A DNA stretch of 27,414 bases, from IMG/VR virus record IMGVR_UViG_3300020159_003307, positions 1 to 27,414 of that record; one strand, 5' to 3'. The notes beneath the pieces are model-generated. The model ran no database searches. It was not told where the DNA came from and worked only from the letters and a program-made list of their open reading frames with translations. Made by a program: the position numbers and the translations under genes. The stretch comes from a virus. Below are positions 7,704 to 15,498 of the stretch, one piece after another; positions within the stretch are counted from its first letter, which is position 1; every line of letters starts with the position of its first letter.

Positions 7704-8351
7704 ATGATTAATAATATGCAAATGAATCAGCCAACAGGTAAAGAGCATAAATTTTTTGAAAGATATTTAGACAATGACCTAGGCCAATTAGCAGAGTTTT
7801 TACAGAACCAATATTCTAATATGGAAAACTTAAATCTGACTGGCATAACAAAGGTAACAGAAAAAGATCACTGGCTATCATCGGATAGCGTATCTACTAT
7901 AAAATGGAGAGAGTATAATGTTTTTCAATTTTATCACCCATCAATACATAAGCTATATAAAAACCTTGTAGAAATGGTTAAAGAAGCTTGCGAGTATTAT
8001 GAAGTTGATTTTGAAAAACAACAGTACATGATTCAAGGCTGGTTTAATATTAATTATAACGACAAAGGAAAGCTGGACTGGCACGATCACGGCGGACCCT
8101 ATGCCCCATATTTTCACGGATACTATTGCGTAAAGGCAGAGCCATCTACAACATATTATAAAGTTTTTGGTAAGCAAGTTGACAATTACAATAAAGACAA
8201 CAGGCTTATAATATCAGAAATGGGACATCCACATGCAATGGGGTCTTGGGACTGGGAAGGCCCTAGAGTAACAATTGCATACGATATAGTTCCATTAAAA
8301 AGTTTAATAGCAAATAAAGCACACCCACAACACTGGATGCCAATATGTTAA
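7704..8351 (+). CDS. 2OG-Fe(II)-oxygenase-like protein (HDH type), copy 1
   Basis: 215 residues. A double-stranded beta-helix pattern is visible: IQGWFNINY, then DWHDHGG (H127, D128, H129), FHGYYCVKAEPS, RLIISEMGHPHAMG (H175/H177) and PRVTIAYDIVPL (R188 as likely 2-oxoglutarate anchor). This resembles the putative 2OG-Fe(II) oxygenases of cyanophages (2OG-FeII_Oxy_5 type), where a Trp-His-x-His motif occurs. The substrate is unknown. The N-terminal roughly 100 residues are helical and shared with the next gene. It abuts the upstream stop without spacing and overlaps the next gene by 7 bases, so translation is probably coupled. Confidence 0.75.
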   Translation: MINNMQMNQPTGKEHKFFERYLDNDLGQLAEFLQNQYSNMENLNLTGITKVTEKDHWLSSDSVSTIKWREYNVFQFYHPSIHKLYKNLVEMVKEACEYYEVDFEKQQYMIQGWFNINYNDKGKLDWHDHGGPYAPYFHGYYCVKAEPSTTYYKVFGKQVDNYNKDNRLIISEMGHPHAMGSWDWEGPRVTIAYDIVPLKSLIANKAHPQHWMPIC

Positions 8352-8995
8352 ATAAACCACAAAAGTTTTTTGAATCGTACTTAAATAATGATACGCAAGA
8401 GCTATCAAAATATTTATATAAAATAAACGATGAAATTGTTAAAGAAAATGTTTTAAATTTATCTAATGAGGTTTTGGATAAATATAAAGATTTACCAGGC
8501 GCAGCAACAAAAATTGGAATAAATCATTATAATATTTTTATGTTTCCAAATAATGAAATATATAACCTATATTGTGAATTAAAAAATCTTACAAAAAAGG
8601 CATGTGAATATTATGAAATAGATTTTAATATTGAAAATTATGTAATACATGGTTGGTTTAATTTTGACTATAAGTCTATGGGGGACAAGGTTAATCCAGT
8701 AAAAAATCCAGAGCAACTTCATGATCATTTTGGAGGAACTGGCATACCACATTTTCATGGGTATTATTGTGTAGATGCCGAGCCATCTATAACATACTAT
8801 AAGCTAGACAAAAACAATAATGATTTATTTGAAAATGTTAATAAAAATAATAGAGCAATTATTTCCGAAACTGGCTACCCTCATGCTAGGGGAGATTGGC
8901 AACAAGACCAAGCAAGAGTAACAATTGCATATGATATTATTCCGTTTAGAGAAATTAGAAATAGTAAATCCATGAAATGGATACCATTTAAATAA
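8345..8995 (+). CDS. 2OG-Fe(II)-oxygenase-like protein (HDH type), copy 2
   Basis: 216 residues, a tandem paralogue of the preceding protein. Shared blocks are KKACEYYEIDF (84-94), IHGWFNFDY, LHDHFGG (H126, D127, H128), PHFHGYYCVDAEPS, IISETGYPHARGDW (H180) and ARVTIAYDIIPF (R191). An insertion near 110-124 lengthens the loop before the metal motif relative to copy 1. The ligand set is complete, so it is likely an active dioxygenase or hydroxylase. It starts inside the previous gene and shares its last base with the start of the glycosyltransferase gene; no clear SD is visible, consistent with coupled translation. Confidence 0.75.
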   Translation: MLNKPQKFFESYLNNDTQELSKYLYKINDEIVKENVLNLSNEVLDKYKDLPGAATKIGINHYNIFMFPNNEIYNLYCELKNLTKKACEYYEIDFNIENYVIHGWFNFDYKSMGDKVNPVKNPEQLHDHFGGTGIPHFHGYYCVDAEPSITYYKLDKNNNDLFENVNKNNRAIISETGYPHARGDWQQDQARVTIAYDIIPFREIRNSKSMKWIPFK

Positions 8996-9810
8996 TGGCA
9001 AATATTGGTATATGCATTTACAGCTATCAAAATAAAAATTTATTTAAAACTATATCTGAAATTATAGACAAATCTAGTCAAAAAAATATGTTATATTTTT
9101 ACATTATTGATCAAAATAGTGTAGACAGAACTAGATCTTTAGACCAACCAGATTTTTATGCATCAATTGTTTATAAATATGTTACATGGGATTCTATTAA
9201 AAGCCCAATTGAATATAAAAGAGATGCATTTAAGTCACTGAATAAAAAATATTATATGCAAATTGGAGACGATGTTTCATTAGCTAAAGATTGGGACATA
9301 CATGCAATTGAATTTTTAAATAGTAACAAAAAATCAATTTTATCTGGAAATTCTACAGTTACTTTAAAAAATAAAAATTGGTTTATGCTAGAGCCAGAAA
9401 GAGTGCCATCTGCAAATTTTAATAAAATAAATTATATAGACAGAAATTTTATATTTGCATTGTCTGAAGACTTTGCAATAATAAATCAACCAACCTACTT
9501 AAAATATTATGGAGAAGAAGAAAATATTTCAATAGACTTAATTAATAATGGCGTAGATATTTATAATTTCCCAGACGAATACATATCAATTAATAAAAAT
9601 TCAGTAGAGGATAAATATACCCCATTTTCTTTAACCCATAACTATAATCAATTTATTGAAAAATATTCAAATGAAATTCAAAAAAACTTTAATATAAATT
9701 TAATTCAGCTACCGTTTGAAGATAACGATGTTGCTTACGACACTGGCCAGTCTCAAATAGATAGAATGGGCGGATTAAGATATCTTGACAGGATTAAGGA
9801 GATCAGGTAA
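8995..9810 (+). CDS. GT60-like glycosyltransferase (Skp1 hydroxyproline GlcNAc-transferase family)
   Basis: 271 residues. The N-terminus (NIGICIYSYQNKNLFKTI) is the first strand and helix of a GT-A fold. KYYMQIGDDVSLAKDWD (85-101) matches the nucleotide-sugar/metal motif region of the GlcNAc family (YYLQID..M.f..gWD). YYGEEENISIDLINNGVDIY (171-190) matches the FxGEE...T.GYDxY segment characteristic of that family, known for adding GlcNAc to hydroxyproline of Skp1 in Dictyostelium. The family assignment is from memory of these motifs. The C-terminal 50 residues are not recognised. It is followed at once by two prolyl-hydroxylase-like genes (1-base overlap), which suggests it may glycosylate a hydroxylated proline. 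It is among the most AT-rich stretches (11 G/C in the line 9001-9060). Confidence 0.7.
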   Translation: MANIGICIYSYQNKNLFKTISEIIDKSSQKNMLYFYIIDQNSVDRTRSLDQPDFYASIVYKYVTWDSIKSPIEYKRDAFKSLNKKYYMQIGDDVSLAKDWDIHAIEFLNSNKKSILSGNSTVTLKNKNWFMLEPERVPSANFNKINYIDRNFIFALSEDFAIINQPTYLKYYGEEENISIDLINNGVDIYNFPDEYISINKNSVEDKYTPFSLTHNYNQFIEKYSNEIQKNFNINLIQLPFEDNDVAYDTGQSQIDRMGGLRYLDRIKEIR

Positions 9811-10352
9811 TGTTAATAAAAATAGTAGAAAATTTTATATCAGAACAAGATGCATTTTCTCTTATGGAAGAGATGCAATCGCCGTCAAAAATAAACCCGT
9901 ATCCAGAATATTATAAAGATAGAAACGGCGGAACTGCTTTCCCATATAATAATAGAGTGATGGATATACTTAAAAAATATTCAGTAAGAGCAAATCACAT
10001 TCAGAAAGAATTTTTTAACTTAAAAGACAGAGTAATTGTTACTAAGGCTTTTGGCTCGTGGTGGCAGCCAGGACAAAGTGGAAGTCCTCACATAGACGCA
10101 ATTGAAAAAGAACCATTCATAGAATATAGCACCGTAATTTATTTAAATGACGAGTACGAGGGCGGAGAGATATATTTCCCTAAACAAGCACTTTCTTTAA
10201 AGGCCAAAAAGTATTCTGCTATATTTTTCCCAGGAAATGATTATCAATATATTCATGGGGTTAAAGAAATTACTTCTGGCAGTAGGTACACAGCCCTATA
10301 TATGCAATCAACTAAGCAAGAGTTCGTAGACCCAGATTTTAAGGAGTGCTAA
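9810..10352 (+). CDS. Prolyl-4-hydroxylase-like 2OG-Fe(II) oxygenase 1
   Basis: 180 residues with a complete P4H-type catalytic core: SPHIDA (H94, D96), TVIYLNDEYEGGEIYFP (108-124, the hallmark strand after the metal motif), YIHGV (H149) and SRYTALY (R159, ten residues after the distal His, the 2-oxoglutarate-binding position). The length fits a minimal catalytic domain without substrate-binding extensions. AAGGAG (9796-9801) lies 8 bases before the ATG, the strongest SD in this cluster, so this protein may be made at a higher level than its neighbours. The reaction would be hydroxylation of a prolyl (or other) side chain using O2 and 2-oxoglutarate. The substrate is unknown. Confidence 0.85.
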   Translation: MLIKIVENFISEQDAFSLMEEMQSPSKINPYPEYYKDRNGGTAFPYNNRVMDILKKYSVRANHIQKEFFNLKDRVIVTKAFGSWWQPGQSGSPHIDAIEKEPFIEYSTVIYLNDEYEGGEIYFPKQALSLKAKKYSAIFFPGNDYQYIHGVKEITSGSRYTALYMQSTKQEFVDPDFKEC

Positions 10353-10354
10353 TA

Positions 10355-11008
10355 ATGCAATATCAAGAGTTGGCTTTAGGGGTTGTATATTATAAAAATA
10401 TTATAAAAGACCCCAATGAACTAATTAATAAAATAGAGTCTTTAGAAGAAAAAAGAAGCCTGCAAAAAGACTATAGGTCACAATCAGTAAAACCTTGGCA
10501 AGCATGGGACTATGATCATGGCAATAAAGAAAAAACAATATTTTGTTGGCAAAAATTTTTACCAAAGCCAGAGGACATAGATATTAATGATTATTTTTAT
10601 AAAGAACAACATGAGATATCTTCACAGCTTTTTAATGGACTGGAAGACGGGCTAAAACATTATTTTTCATTATACCCATATTCTGAAAAAAATATTAAAT
10701 CTAGAGAAAAAACAATGCATTTATTAAAATATAAAGAAAGCGGATTCTTACCAGCCCATTCAGATCATGGAATAAGCAGCAGAGTTTTATCAGCACTTCT
10801 TTATTTAAATGATGATTATGAAGGTGGCAATATAAGATTTCCGCATTGCGGAATAGACATGAAACCAGAAGCTGGAAGTCTACTGTTTTTCCCATCAAAT
10901 TTTGTTTACGTTCACGAAGTTGATGCGGTAACAAATGGAACAAGATATTCATTGCCAAACTGGTATCACAATAGAAAAAACGCATACTACTCAGACGGGA
11001 CAGAATAA
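10355..11008 (+). CDS. Prolyl-4-hydroxylase-like 2OG-Fe(II) oxygenase 2
   Basis: 217 residues. The start ATG 10355 is chosen because AAGGAG (10341-10346) is 8 bases before it; a GTG at 10346 overlaps the SD and is unlikely. Catalytic residues are AHSDH (H135, D137), the hallmark ALLYLNDDYEGGNIRFP (147-163), YVHEV (H187) and TRYSL (R197). An N-terminal extension of about 115 residues, absent in the preceding enzyme, contains several Trp/Tyr (KPWQAWDYDHG) and could bind substrate. It shares its last base with the start of the dehydrogenase gene. The two P4H-like enzymes are only moderately similar outside the core, so they probably act on different sites. Confidence 0.85.
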   Translation: MQYQELALGVVYYKNIIKDPNELINKIESLEEKRSLQKDYRSQSVKPWQAWDYDHGNKEKTIFCWQKFLPKPEDIDINDYFYKEQHEISSQLFNGLEDGLKHYFSLYPYSEKNIKSREKTMHLLKYKESGFLPAHSDHGISSRVLSALLYLNDDYEGGNIRFPHCGIDMKPEAGSLLFFPSNFVYVHEVDAVTNGTRYSLPNWYHNRKNAYYSDGTE

Positions 11009-11697
11009 TGATTATAGTAACTGGATCAAGCAGGGGAATTGGGAATGTAATAGCAAATAGGCTTTCTAAAAATGGATATGATGTCATTGGCATATCAAGA
11101 GGTATGCCTCAAAACGATGTATCTTTTAAAACTTATCAAGCAGACGTAAGCCAAAAAAATACCTTAAATCCAATATTTGAAGACTTAAAAGAAAAAAATA
11201 TTAGAGTAGAAGCTTTAATAAATTGTGCTGGAATATTAGAAACCCCATTTGTGGACTGGCTAACAATACAACAGGGCGAAATGGAATCAATATTTTCTAC
11301 AAACGTAATAGGAACAATGAATTCTTGTCAAACTTTTTTGCCATTAATGGACAAAAATCAGCATACTCCAATAATCAATATGGCAAGCTTATCAGCACAT
11401 GCAGTAACTGATTTTTCAATATATGGGGCAAGCAAGCATGCAGTATATGGATTTACAAAATCTTTAGCAAAAAAATTACAAAATACATCTATTAGACCAA
11501 ATTGCATATCACCAGGCCCAATAAAATCAACAATGACAGAGGGTATACCAGACATGGCCTTTAAGCTATTTGCTGGTTCACAAATTATTAACCGCACAGT
11601 TTTTACATCTGATGACATATGTAATGTTGTAGAGCTTTTGCTTGACCCAAGATCAAGTAGTTTAACTGGACAGGCATTCCACATTGGTGGATACTAA
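11008..11697 (+). CDS. Short-chain dehydrogenase/reductase (SDR)
   Basis: 229 residues, a complete classical SDR: TGSSRGIG cofactor loop (5-12; Arg9 favours NADP(H)), NCAG (72-75), N99, MASLSA with catalytic Ser (127), YGASK (Y139, K143) and PGPIKSTM (169-176). It is Rossmann-fold, cytosolic, and normally oxidises or reduces a hydroxyl/keto group. The substrate cannot be inferred from motifs; closest overall style is 3-oxoacyl-ACP reductase or sugar/steroid dehydrogenase. As the last gene of the cluster (TAATG overlap with the oxygenase) it may further process the product of the hydroxylases or prepare a sugar donor. The next gene has its own promoter right after this stop. Confidence 0.85.
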   Translation: MIIVTGSSRGIGNVIANRLSKNGYDVIGISRGMPQNDVSFKTYQADVSQKNTLNPIFEDLKEKNIRVEALINCAGILETPFVDWLTIQQGEMESIFSTNVIGTMNSCQTFLPLMDKNQHTPIINMASLSAHAVTDFSIYGASKHAVYGFTKSLAKKLQNTSIRPNCISPGPIKSTMTEGIPDMAFKLFAGSQIINRTVFTSDDICNVVELLLDPRSSSLTGQAFHIGGY

Positions 11698-11707
11698 ACC
11701 ACATCAA

Positions 11708-11716
11708 TGGTATAAT
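11708..11716 (+). promoter_or_regulatory. Extended -10 promoter giving a leaderless transcript
   Basis: TGGTATAAT with a perfect TATAAT (11711-11716). Only six bases separate it from ATG 11723, so the natural start point (6-7 bases downstream) is the A of the start codon. No SD is present. It lies in the 25-base gap after the dehydrogenase. Confidence 0.7.
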
Positions 11717-11722
11717 TTTTAA

Positions 11723-13462
11723 ATGTCATACTCTTATAAAATACTAAAAGACCACCCAATTGGATTCTGGGAATTAGACGACTCTACTACCACAGCAATA
11801 GACATTTCTGGATGCGGTAATAATGGGGTATATACGGGAAGCCTTCCAAGCCAAACTAAGATAATGCCAATGGTTTCTGGAGGTCAATACTCAGCAAAAA
11901 TTACTTCATTGTCAAATATAGAGTTTGCAATTGTTAATGATTATTACGCACAAACAGAAGGAGGAGGATTTGGAACGCTAGACACAGCGGACAATGAATT
12001 TACGCTAGAGTGTTGGATTTTGCCAAAAATATCTTCTACAAACCTTACTCCCATTTTTATAGATTCTTCTAATGATCTTGGAATTGCTTGGCAAAACAAC
12101 AATATTATATTTGTTATTGGTACCGAAACTTTAGAGCACACAGTTCCAGAAACTAATAAATCTATTTATGTTGTATGCAAATATTCAGTAAATTCAGCAT
12201 CTATATATTTAGACGGAAACTTGGCCATTAGCAAAACAATAACTGGCATTCCTTTTGAAAATACACAGGTCTTGCTAAAGTCTGGTCCTACACAAAATAG
12301 CGGAGACGAGTTCTTAATAGATAATCCAGCAGTGTACAGGTACTCTTTATCAGAAAAACAAATTAAAGATCATTACCTAAGTAATCAAAATACCTTACCA
12401 ATACAGATTGCGTACCCAGACAATGGAGAGATTTTTAATATTTATGACAATGGAATGAGAACATCATTTACTTATAATTATCCAAAAGATAAATCTTGGG
12501 AATATTTTTTAACAGAGGATCTTACCCTAGGTAGGTCAGAAGAATATATTGAGTTATCCAAAACAGATTTATTAGAAACAAAAGAAGTTATTTTACAAGA
12601 TGTTATATCTATGCCCTCTGGAATATCAATGGATTCTTCAAAAATTCAATGGGATGGTAGCTCTGGAATTTCTGTTTATACAAGTCTAGACGGAGTGTCT
12701 TATGAACAATGCGAAAATGGATATTCAATACCACAATACAAATATTCAAATTTTAGCCAACAAAGATTTTTTCATTTAAAAATAGTAGTTTCTTCAACAG
12801 ACTCCTCTAAATATATTCCAAAACTTTATTCATTATCAGTAAATTTTTACTCTGAGCAAATAGCTTATTCTAAAAATGGAGCGTCTTATATTTATAAAAT
12901 AGATAACCTAGATTATAGCCTTGGCAAAGAGGTTTATCCAATATTATCAATGAATAAATTAAATGGCGTACTAGTACCAAATAATTCAGGGTTTAAAGTA
13001 GATCTTCCATATGATACAAATAGCATTGAGTTTTTCTATACTCCAAGCAGTATATTAAAAAGCTTATTAATATCATCTACTGGTACGGAATTTAGCTGGG
13101 CGGATAGCGGTTCTATATCAAAAACTAATATATCTAAAATATACGTAAATGGTGAAGATAAAACGGCACAATCAAATATATCTAATGTATTAAATTCAGG
13201 ATATTTAAATCATATTATAATTGTTTTTCAAGCACCCATATCTGGAGACTTGGTTTTTAATTATAAGAGTACTGGGTCCAAGAAAAGCTCATATCAGCAT
13301 ATAACCCTATATAGGGATGCTGTAGATAAAAACAAGGCAATAACCCATTACAATTTATATACTGGAAGATCAGTATATACCTCTGCCGCATCCGCCATGT
13401 CAGTGACAGAAGGATCTACTGAAATATATAATAATGACTGGATTGTTATTCAAAATTCATAA
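11723..13462 (+). CDS. LamG / concanavalin-A-like lectin-domain virion protein
   Basis: 579 residues. Residues 1-225 form a LamG-type jelly roll: the start ILKDHPIGFWELDDST with DISGCGNNGVYTG is the typical first strands, EFTLECWILP and ASIYLDGNLA are inner strands, and VYRYSLSEKQIKDHY is the common closing helix. Residues 230-579 are beta-rich with SKIQWDGSSGISVYTSLDG, resembling a discoidin/galactose-binding-like or minor tail segment. It probably acts as a glycan-binding adhesin or baseplate-associated minor tail protein. It lies between the accessory cluster and the head genes under its own leaderless promoter, apart from the other fibre genes. No signal peptide or enzymatic motif is seen. 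Confidence 0.8.
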   Translation: MSYSYKILKDHPIGFWELDDSTTTAIDISGCGNNGVYTGSLPSQTKIMPMVSGGQYSAKITSLSNIEFAIVNDYYAQTEGGGFGTLDTADNEFTLECWILPKISSTNLTPIFIDSSNDLGIAWQNNNIIFVIGTETLEHTVPETNKSIYVVCKYSVNSASIYLDGNLAISKTITGIPFENTQVLLKSGPTQNSGDEFLIDNPAVYRYSLSEKQIKDHYLSNQNTLPIQIAYPDNGEIFNIYDNGMRTSFTYNYPKDKSWEYFLTEDLTLGRSEEYIELSKTDLLETKEVILQDVISMPSGISMDSSKIQWDGSSGISVYTSLDGVSYEQCENGYSIPQYKYSNFSQQRFFHLKIVVSSTDSSKYIPKLYSLSVNFYSEQIAYSKNGASYIYKIDNLDYSLGKEVYPILSMNKLNGVLVPNNSGFKVDLPYDTNSIEFFYTPSSILKSLLISSTGTEFSWADSGSISKTNISKIYVNGEDKTAQSNISNVLNSGYLNHIIIVFQAPISGDLVFNYKSTGSKKSSYQHITLYRDAVDKNKAITHYNLYTGRSVYTSAASAMSVTEGSTEIYNNDWIVIQNS

Positions 13463-13469
13463 ATTGTCC

Positions 13470-13494
13470 GTCATAATGACAAAATGTGGACATT
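13470..13494 (+). promoter_or_regulatory. Two adjacent short palindromes, possible operator
   Basis: GTCATAATGAC (13470-13480, 5-bp arms) and AATGTGGACATT (13483-13494, 5-bp arms) lie in the gap between the LamG gene and the next gene, 13-37 bases upstream of the -10 box at 13507. There is no T-tract, so a terminator is less likely than a protein-binding site. Confidence 0.35.
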
Positions 13495-13506
13495 AATTAG
13501 AAAGAA

Positions 13507-13515
13507 TGGTAAAAT
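13507..13515 (+). promoter_or_regulatory. Probable extended -10 promoter, leaderless or nearly so
   Basis: TGGTAAAAT, one mismatch from TGnTATAAT, ends nine bases before ATG 13525. No SD is visible between it and the start codon, so the transcript would have at most about three leader bases. Confidence 0.5.
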
Positions 13516-13524
13516 TAACATCTA

Positions 13525-13860
13525 ATGGATATTAAAAGAGTTAATCAGAGCGTAATAGAAGAAACTACGCTAGGAATTTATGTGTGGGAAATGCCAGACG
13601 GGCGCTGGATAGGCGATGATGACGGTAACTTTTTATCTGTGACTTCCATAAAAGGAAATCGTTCAAAAATGAATATATTGGCAGACGCTGTTAGATCTTA
13701 CGGTATATACGAGGGCTCACCAAAATTTTTATCAGGACGAAGAAAAATTGACGACGAAGAGTTCCAGCACCAAAAACAAAGACTAGAGTGGGGACTGACA
13801 CCAGATCCTCTTGACATAGGTGTTTACAAAGATTCATTAAAAAGCGGAGGCAGACAATAA
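13525..13860 (+). CDS. Unknown small protein upstream of portal
   Basis: 111 residues, unrecognised family. The N-terminal half has an aromatic/Gly/Asp-rich motif (YVWEMPDGRWIGDDDGNF, 19-36), then NRSKMNILADAVRSYG helix (46-60) and a charged C-terminus with many Arg/Lys (RKIDDEEFQHQKQRLEWG). It is soluble, with no membrane segment. It ends directly before the portal ATG and contains the portal SD (GGAGG 13846-13850), so the two are co-expressed. A role in packaging or portal assembly is suggested only by position. The terminase usually found here is missing. Confidence 0.7.
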   Translation: MDIKRVNQSVIEETTLGIYVWEMPDGRWIGDDDGNFLSVTSIKGNRSKMNILADAVRSYGIYEGSPKFLSGRRKIDDEEFQHQKQRLEWGLTPDPLDIGVYKDSLKSGGRQ

Positions 13861-15444
13861 ATGGAGTTTATGAACGAAGAGTCTAGTGTTTCAGAAACTA
13901 TTGACATATCAAATTCCGCAGACTGGATAAAGTTTAATAATAAAGAGGTTGTGATAAACAATGATCCATTTAGCATTGAAGGCGAAGAGTTAAAAAAAGT
14001 TAATGGATTAAGTCCAACATTCCGTAGAAAAATATCTAGAGAGTTTCAAAAACGTTTTGTAGGACAAGAAGGAACTGGAACACAACAGAATCTACTACAA
14101 CAAGCAGTTACTGGATATGCAATGTTCGACCTTGTTCAACCAGTTTATAACCTAGAATATCTTTCAAAAATTTATGAGATATCTCCGTACAACTACTCAG
14201 CAATTAATGCAAAGGTTGCTAACATTGTTGGCCTTGGATATTCTTTTGTAGAAACAAAAAAAGCTAACGATGCTTTAGATAATATTACCGACAAAAAACA
14301 ATTAGAACGTGCTCGTCGCAAATTGAATAAGCTTCGTCAAGATTTAGATTCTTGGCTAGAGGAAACAAACGAAGAAGAAACCTTTACAGAAACATTAGTA
14401 AAAGCCTACACAGATTTAGAGGCTACTGGTAATGGATATATTGAAATTGGAAGAACTGTATCTGGCAACATTGGGTACGTAGGACACATCCCATCCAAGA
14501 CAATGCGTGTACGTAGACTTCGTGATGGCTTCATACAACTTCTTTACGGCAAGGCAGTTTACTTTAGAAACTTTGCAGATCAAGAAACTCCTAATCCAAT
14601 TTCTGGAGGAGAAGATCGTCCAAACGAAGTTATTCATTTAAAGAAATATACACCGATGAATAACTACTACGGAATACCAGATATTATTGCCGCACAAACT
14701 GCAATGGCTGGAAATGAATTTTCTGGAAAATATAATTTAGATTACTTTGAAAACAAAGCGGTACCACGATATATTATCACAGTAAAGGGTGCCAAGCTTT
14801 CACCAGAATCTGAACGTAAACTATTAGAGTTTTTCCAGGTTGGGCTAAAAGGAAAGAATCACAGATCACTTTACGTCCCCCTTCCAGCGGATACATCTGA
14901 CTCTAAAGTTGAATTTAAAATGGAGCCTATTGAGGCAAACCCACAAGAGTCCTCATTTAATATATATCGAAAAGCAAATAGAGATGAAATTCTTTTAGCA
15001 CACAGAGTTCCAGTAAATAAAATTGGAGTTCCAGAAGGAGTTAGCCTAGCATCAGCAAGAGATGCAGACAAGATGTTTAAAGAGCAAGTATGTAGACCAG
15101 CTCAAGATATTTTAGAAAAGAAAATAAATAGAATTATTTCTGAAAAAACAGATGCATTAATGCTTAAATTTAATGAATTAACCCTAACAGATGAAGACAC
15201 TCAGTCTAAAATTGATGAAAGATATTTAAGAATGCAGGTAATTACTCCTAATGAAGTTAGAATTAGAAAGGGTATGATACCTATGGATGGTGGAGATGAG
15301 GTTGTTGATTTGCAGGCACAAGCAGCCGAAATCAAGGCCCAGGCGTTAAATACCAGAAATAGAACTCAGGAAAGATCGGCCAATTCACCAGATAGTTCTG
15401 GGGAAGCCAGAAATCCAAAAGGTGAGGGTAGAGTCACAGCTTAA
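13861..15444 (+). CDS. Portal protein
   Basis: 527 residues, HK97/PBSX-type phage portal family. Landmarks are the N-terminal helix region with TGYAMFDLVQP, ISPYNYSAINAKVANIVGLG (clip/wing entry, near 110-130), DLEATGNGYIEIGR (near 180-193), EVIHLKKYTPMNNYYGIPDI (near 256-275) and the helical stem LLAHRVPVNKIGVPEG (near 378-393). The C-terminal 60 residues are Gln/Ala-rich and disordered. It forms the dodecameric ring at the capsid vertex for DNA entry. GGAGG (13846-13850) is ten bases before ATG; an in-frame ATG at 13870 is an alternative. A terminator follows. Confidence 0.9.
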   Translation: MEFMNEESSVSETIDISNSADWIKFNNKEVVINNDPFSIEGEELKKVNGLSPTFRRKISREFQKRFVGQEGTGTQQNLLQQAVTGYAMFDLVQPVYNLEYLSKIYEISPYNYSAINAKVANIVGLGYSFVETKKANDALDNITDKKQLERARRKLNKLRQDLDSWLEETNEEETFTETLVKAYTDLEATGNGYIEIGRTVSGNIGYVGHIPSKTMRVRRLRDGFIQLLYGKAVYFRNFADQETPNPISGGEDRPNEVIHLKKYTPMNNYYGIPDIIAAQTAMAGNEFSGKYNLDYFENKAVPRYIITVKGAKLSPESERKLLEFFQVGLKGKNHRSLYVPLPADTSDSKVEFKMEPIEANPQESSFNIYRKANRDEILLAHRVPVNKIGVPEGVSLASARDADKMFKEQVCRPAQDILEKKINRIISEKTDALMLKFNELTLTDEDTQSKIDERYLRMQVITPNEVRIRKGMIPMDGGDEVVDLQAQAAEIKAQALNTRNRTQERSANSPDSSGEARNPKGEGRVTA

Positions 15445-15449
15445 TTATT

Positions 15450-15472
15450 AGGCAACCATTATTTGCCTTTTT
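15450..15472 (+). terminator. Rho-independent terminator after portal
   Basis: AGGCAA (15450-15455) pairs with TTGCCT (15463-15468) around a 7-base loop, followed by TTTT. It lies six bases after the portal stop. Confidence 0.65.
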
Positions 15473-15485
15473 AAATATACAAAGA

Positions 15486-15491
15486 TAAAAT
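15486..15491 (+). promoter_or_regulatory. Probable -10 box giving a leaderless protease transcript
   Basis: TAAAAT ends seven bases before ATG 15499, exactly the spacing expected if transcription starts at the start codon. There is no SD in the 25 bases before the ATG, and a terminator lies just upstream, so a local promoter is needed. Confidence 0.5.
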
Positions 15492-15498
15492 TAAGCAT

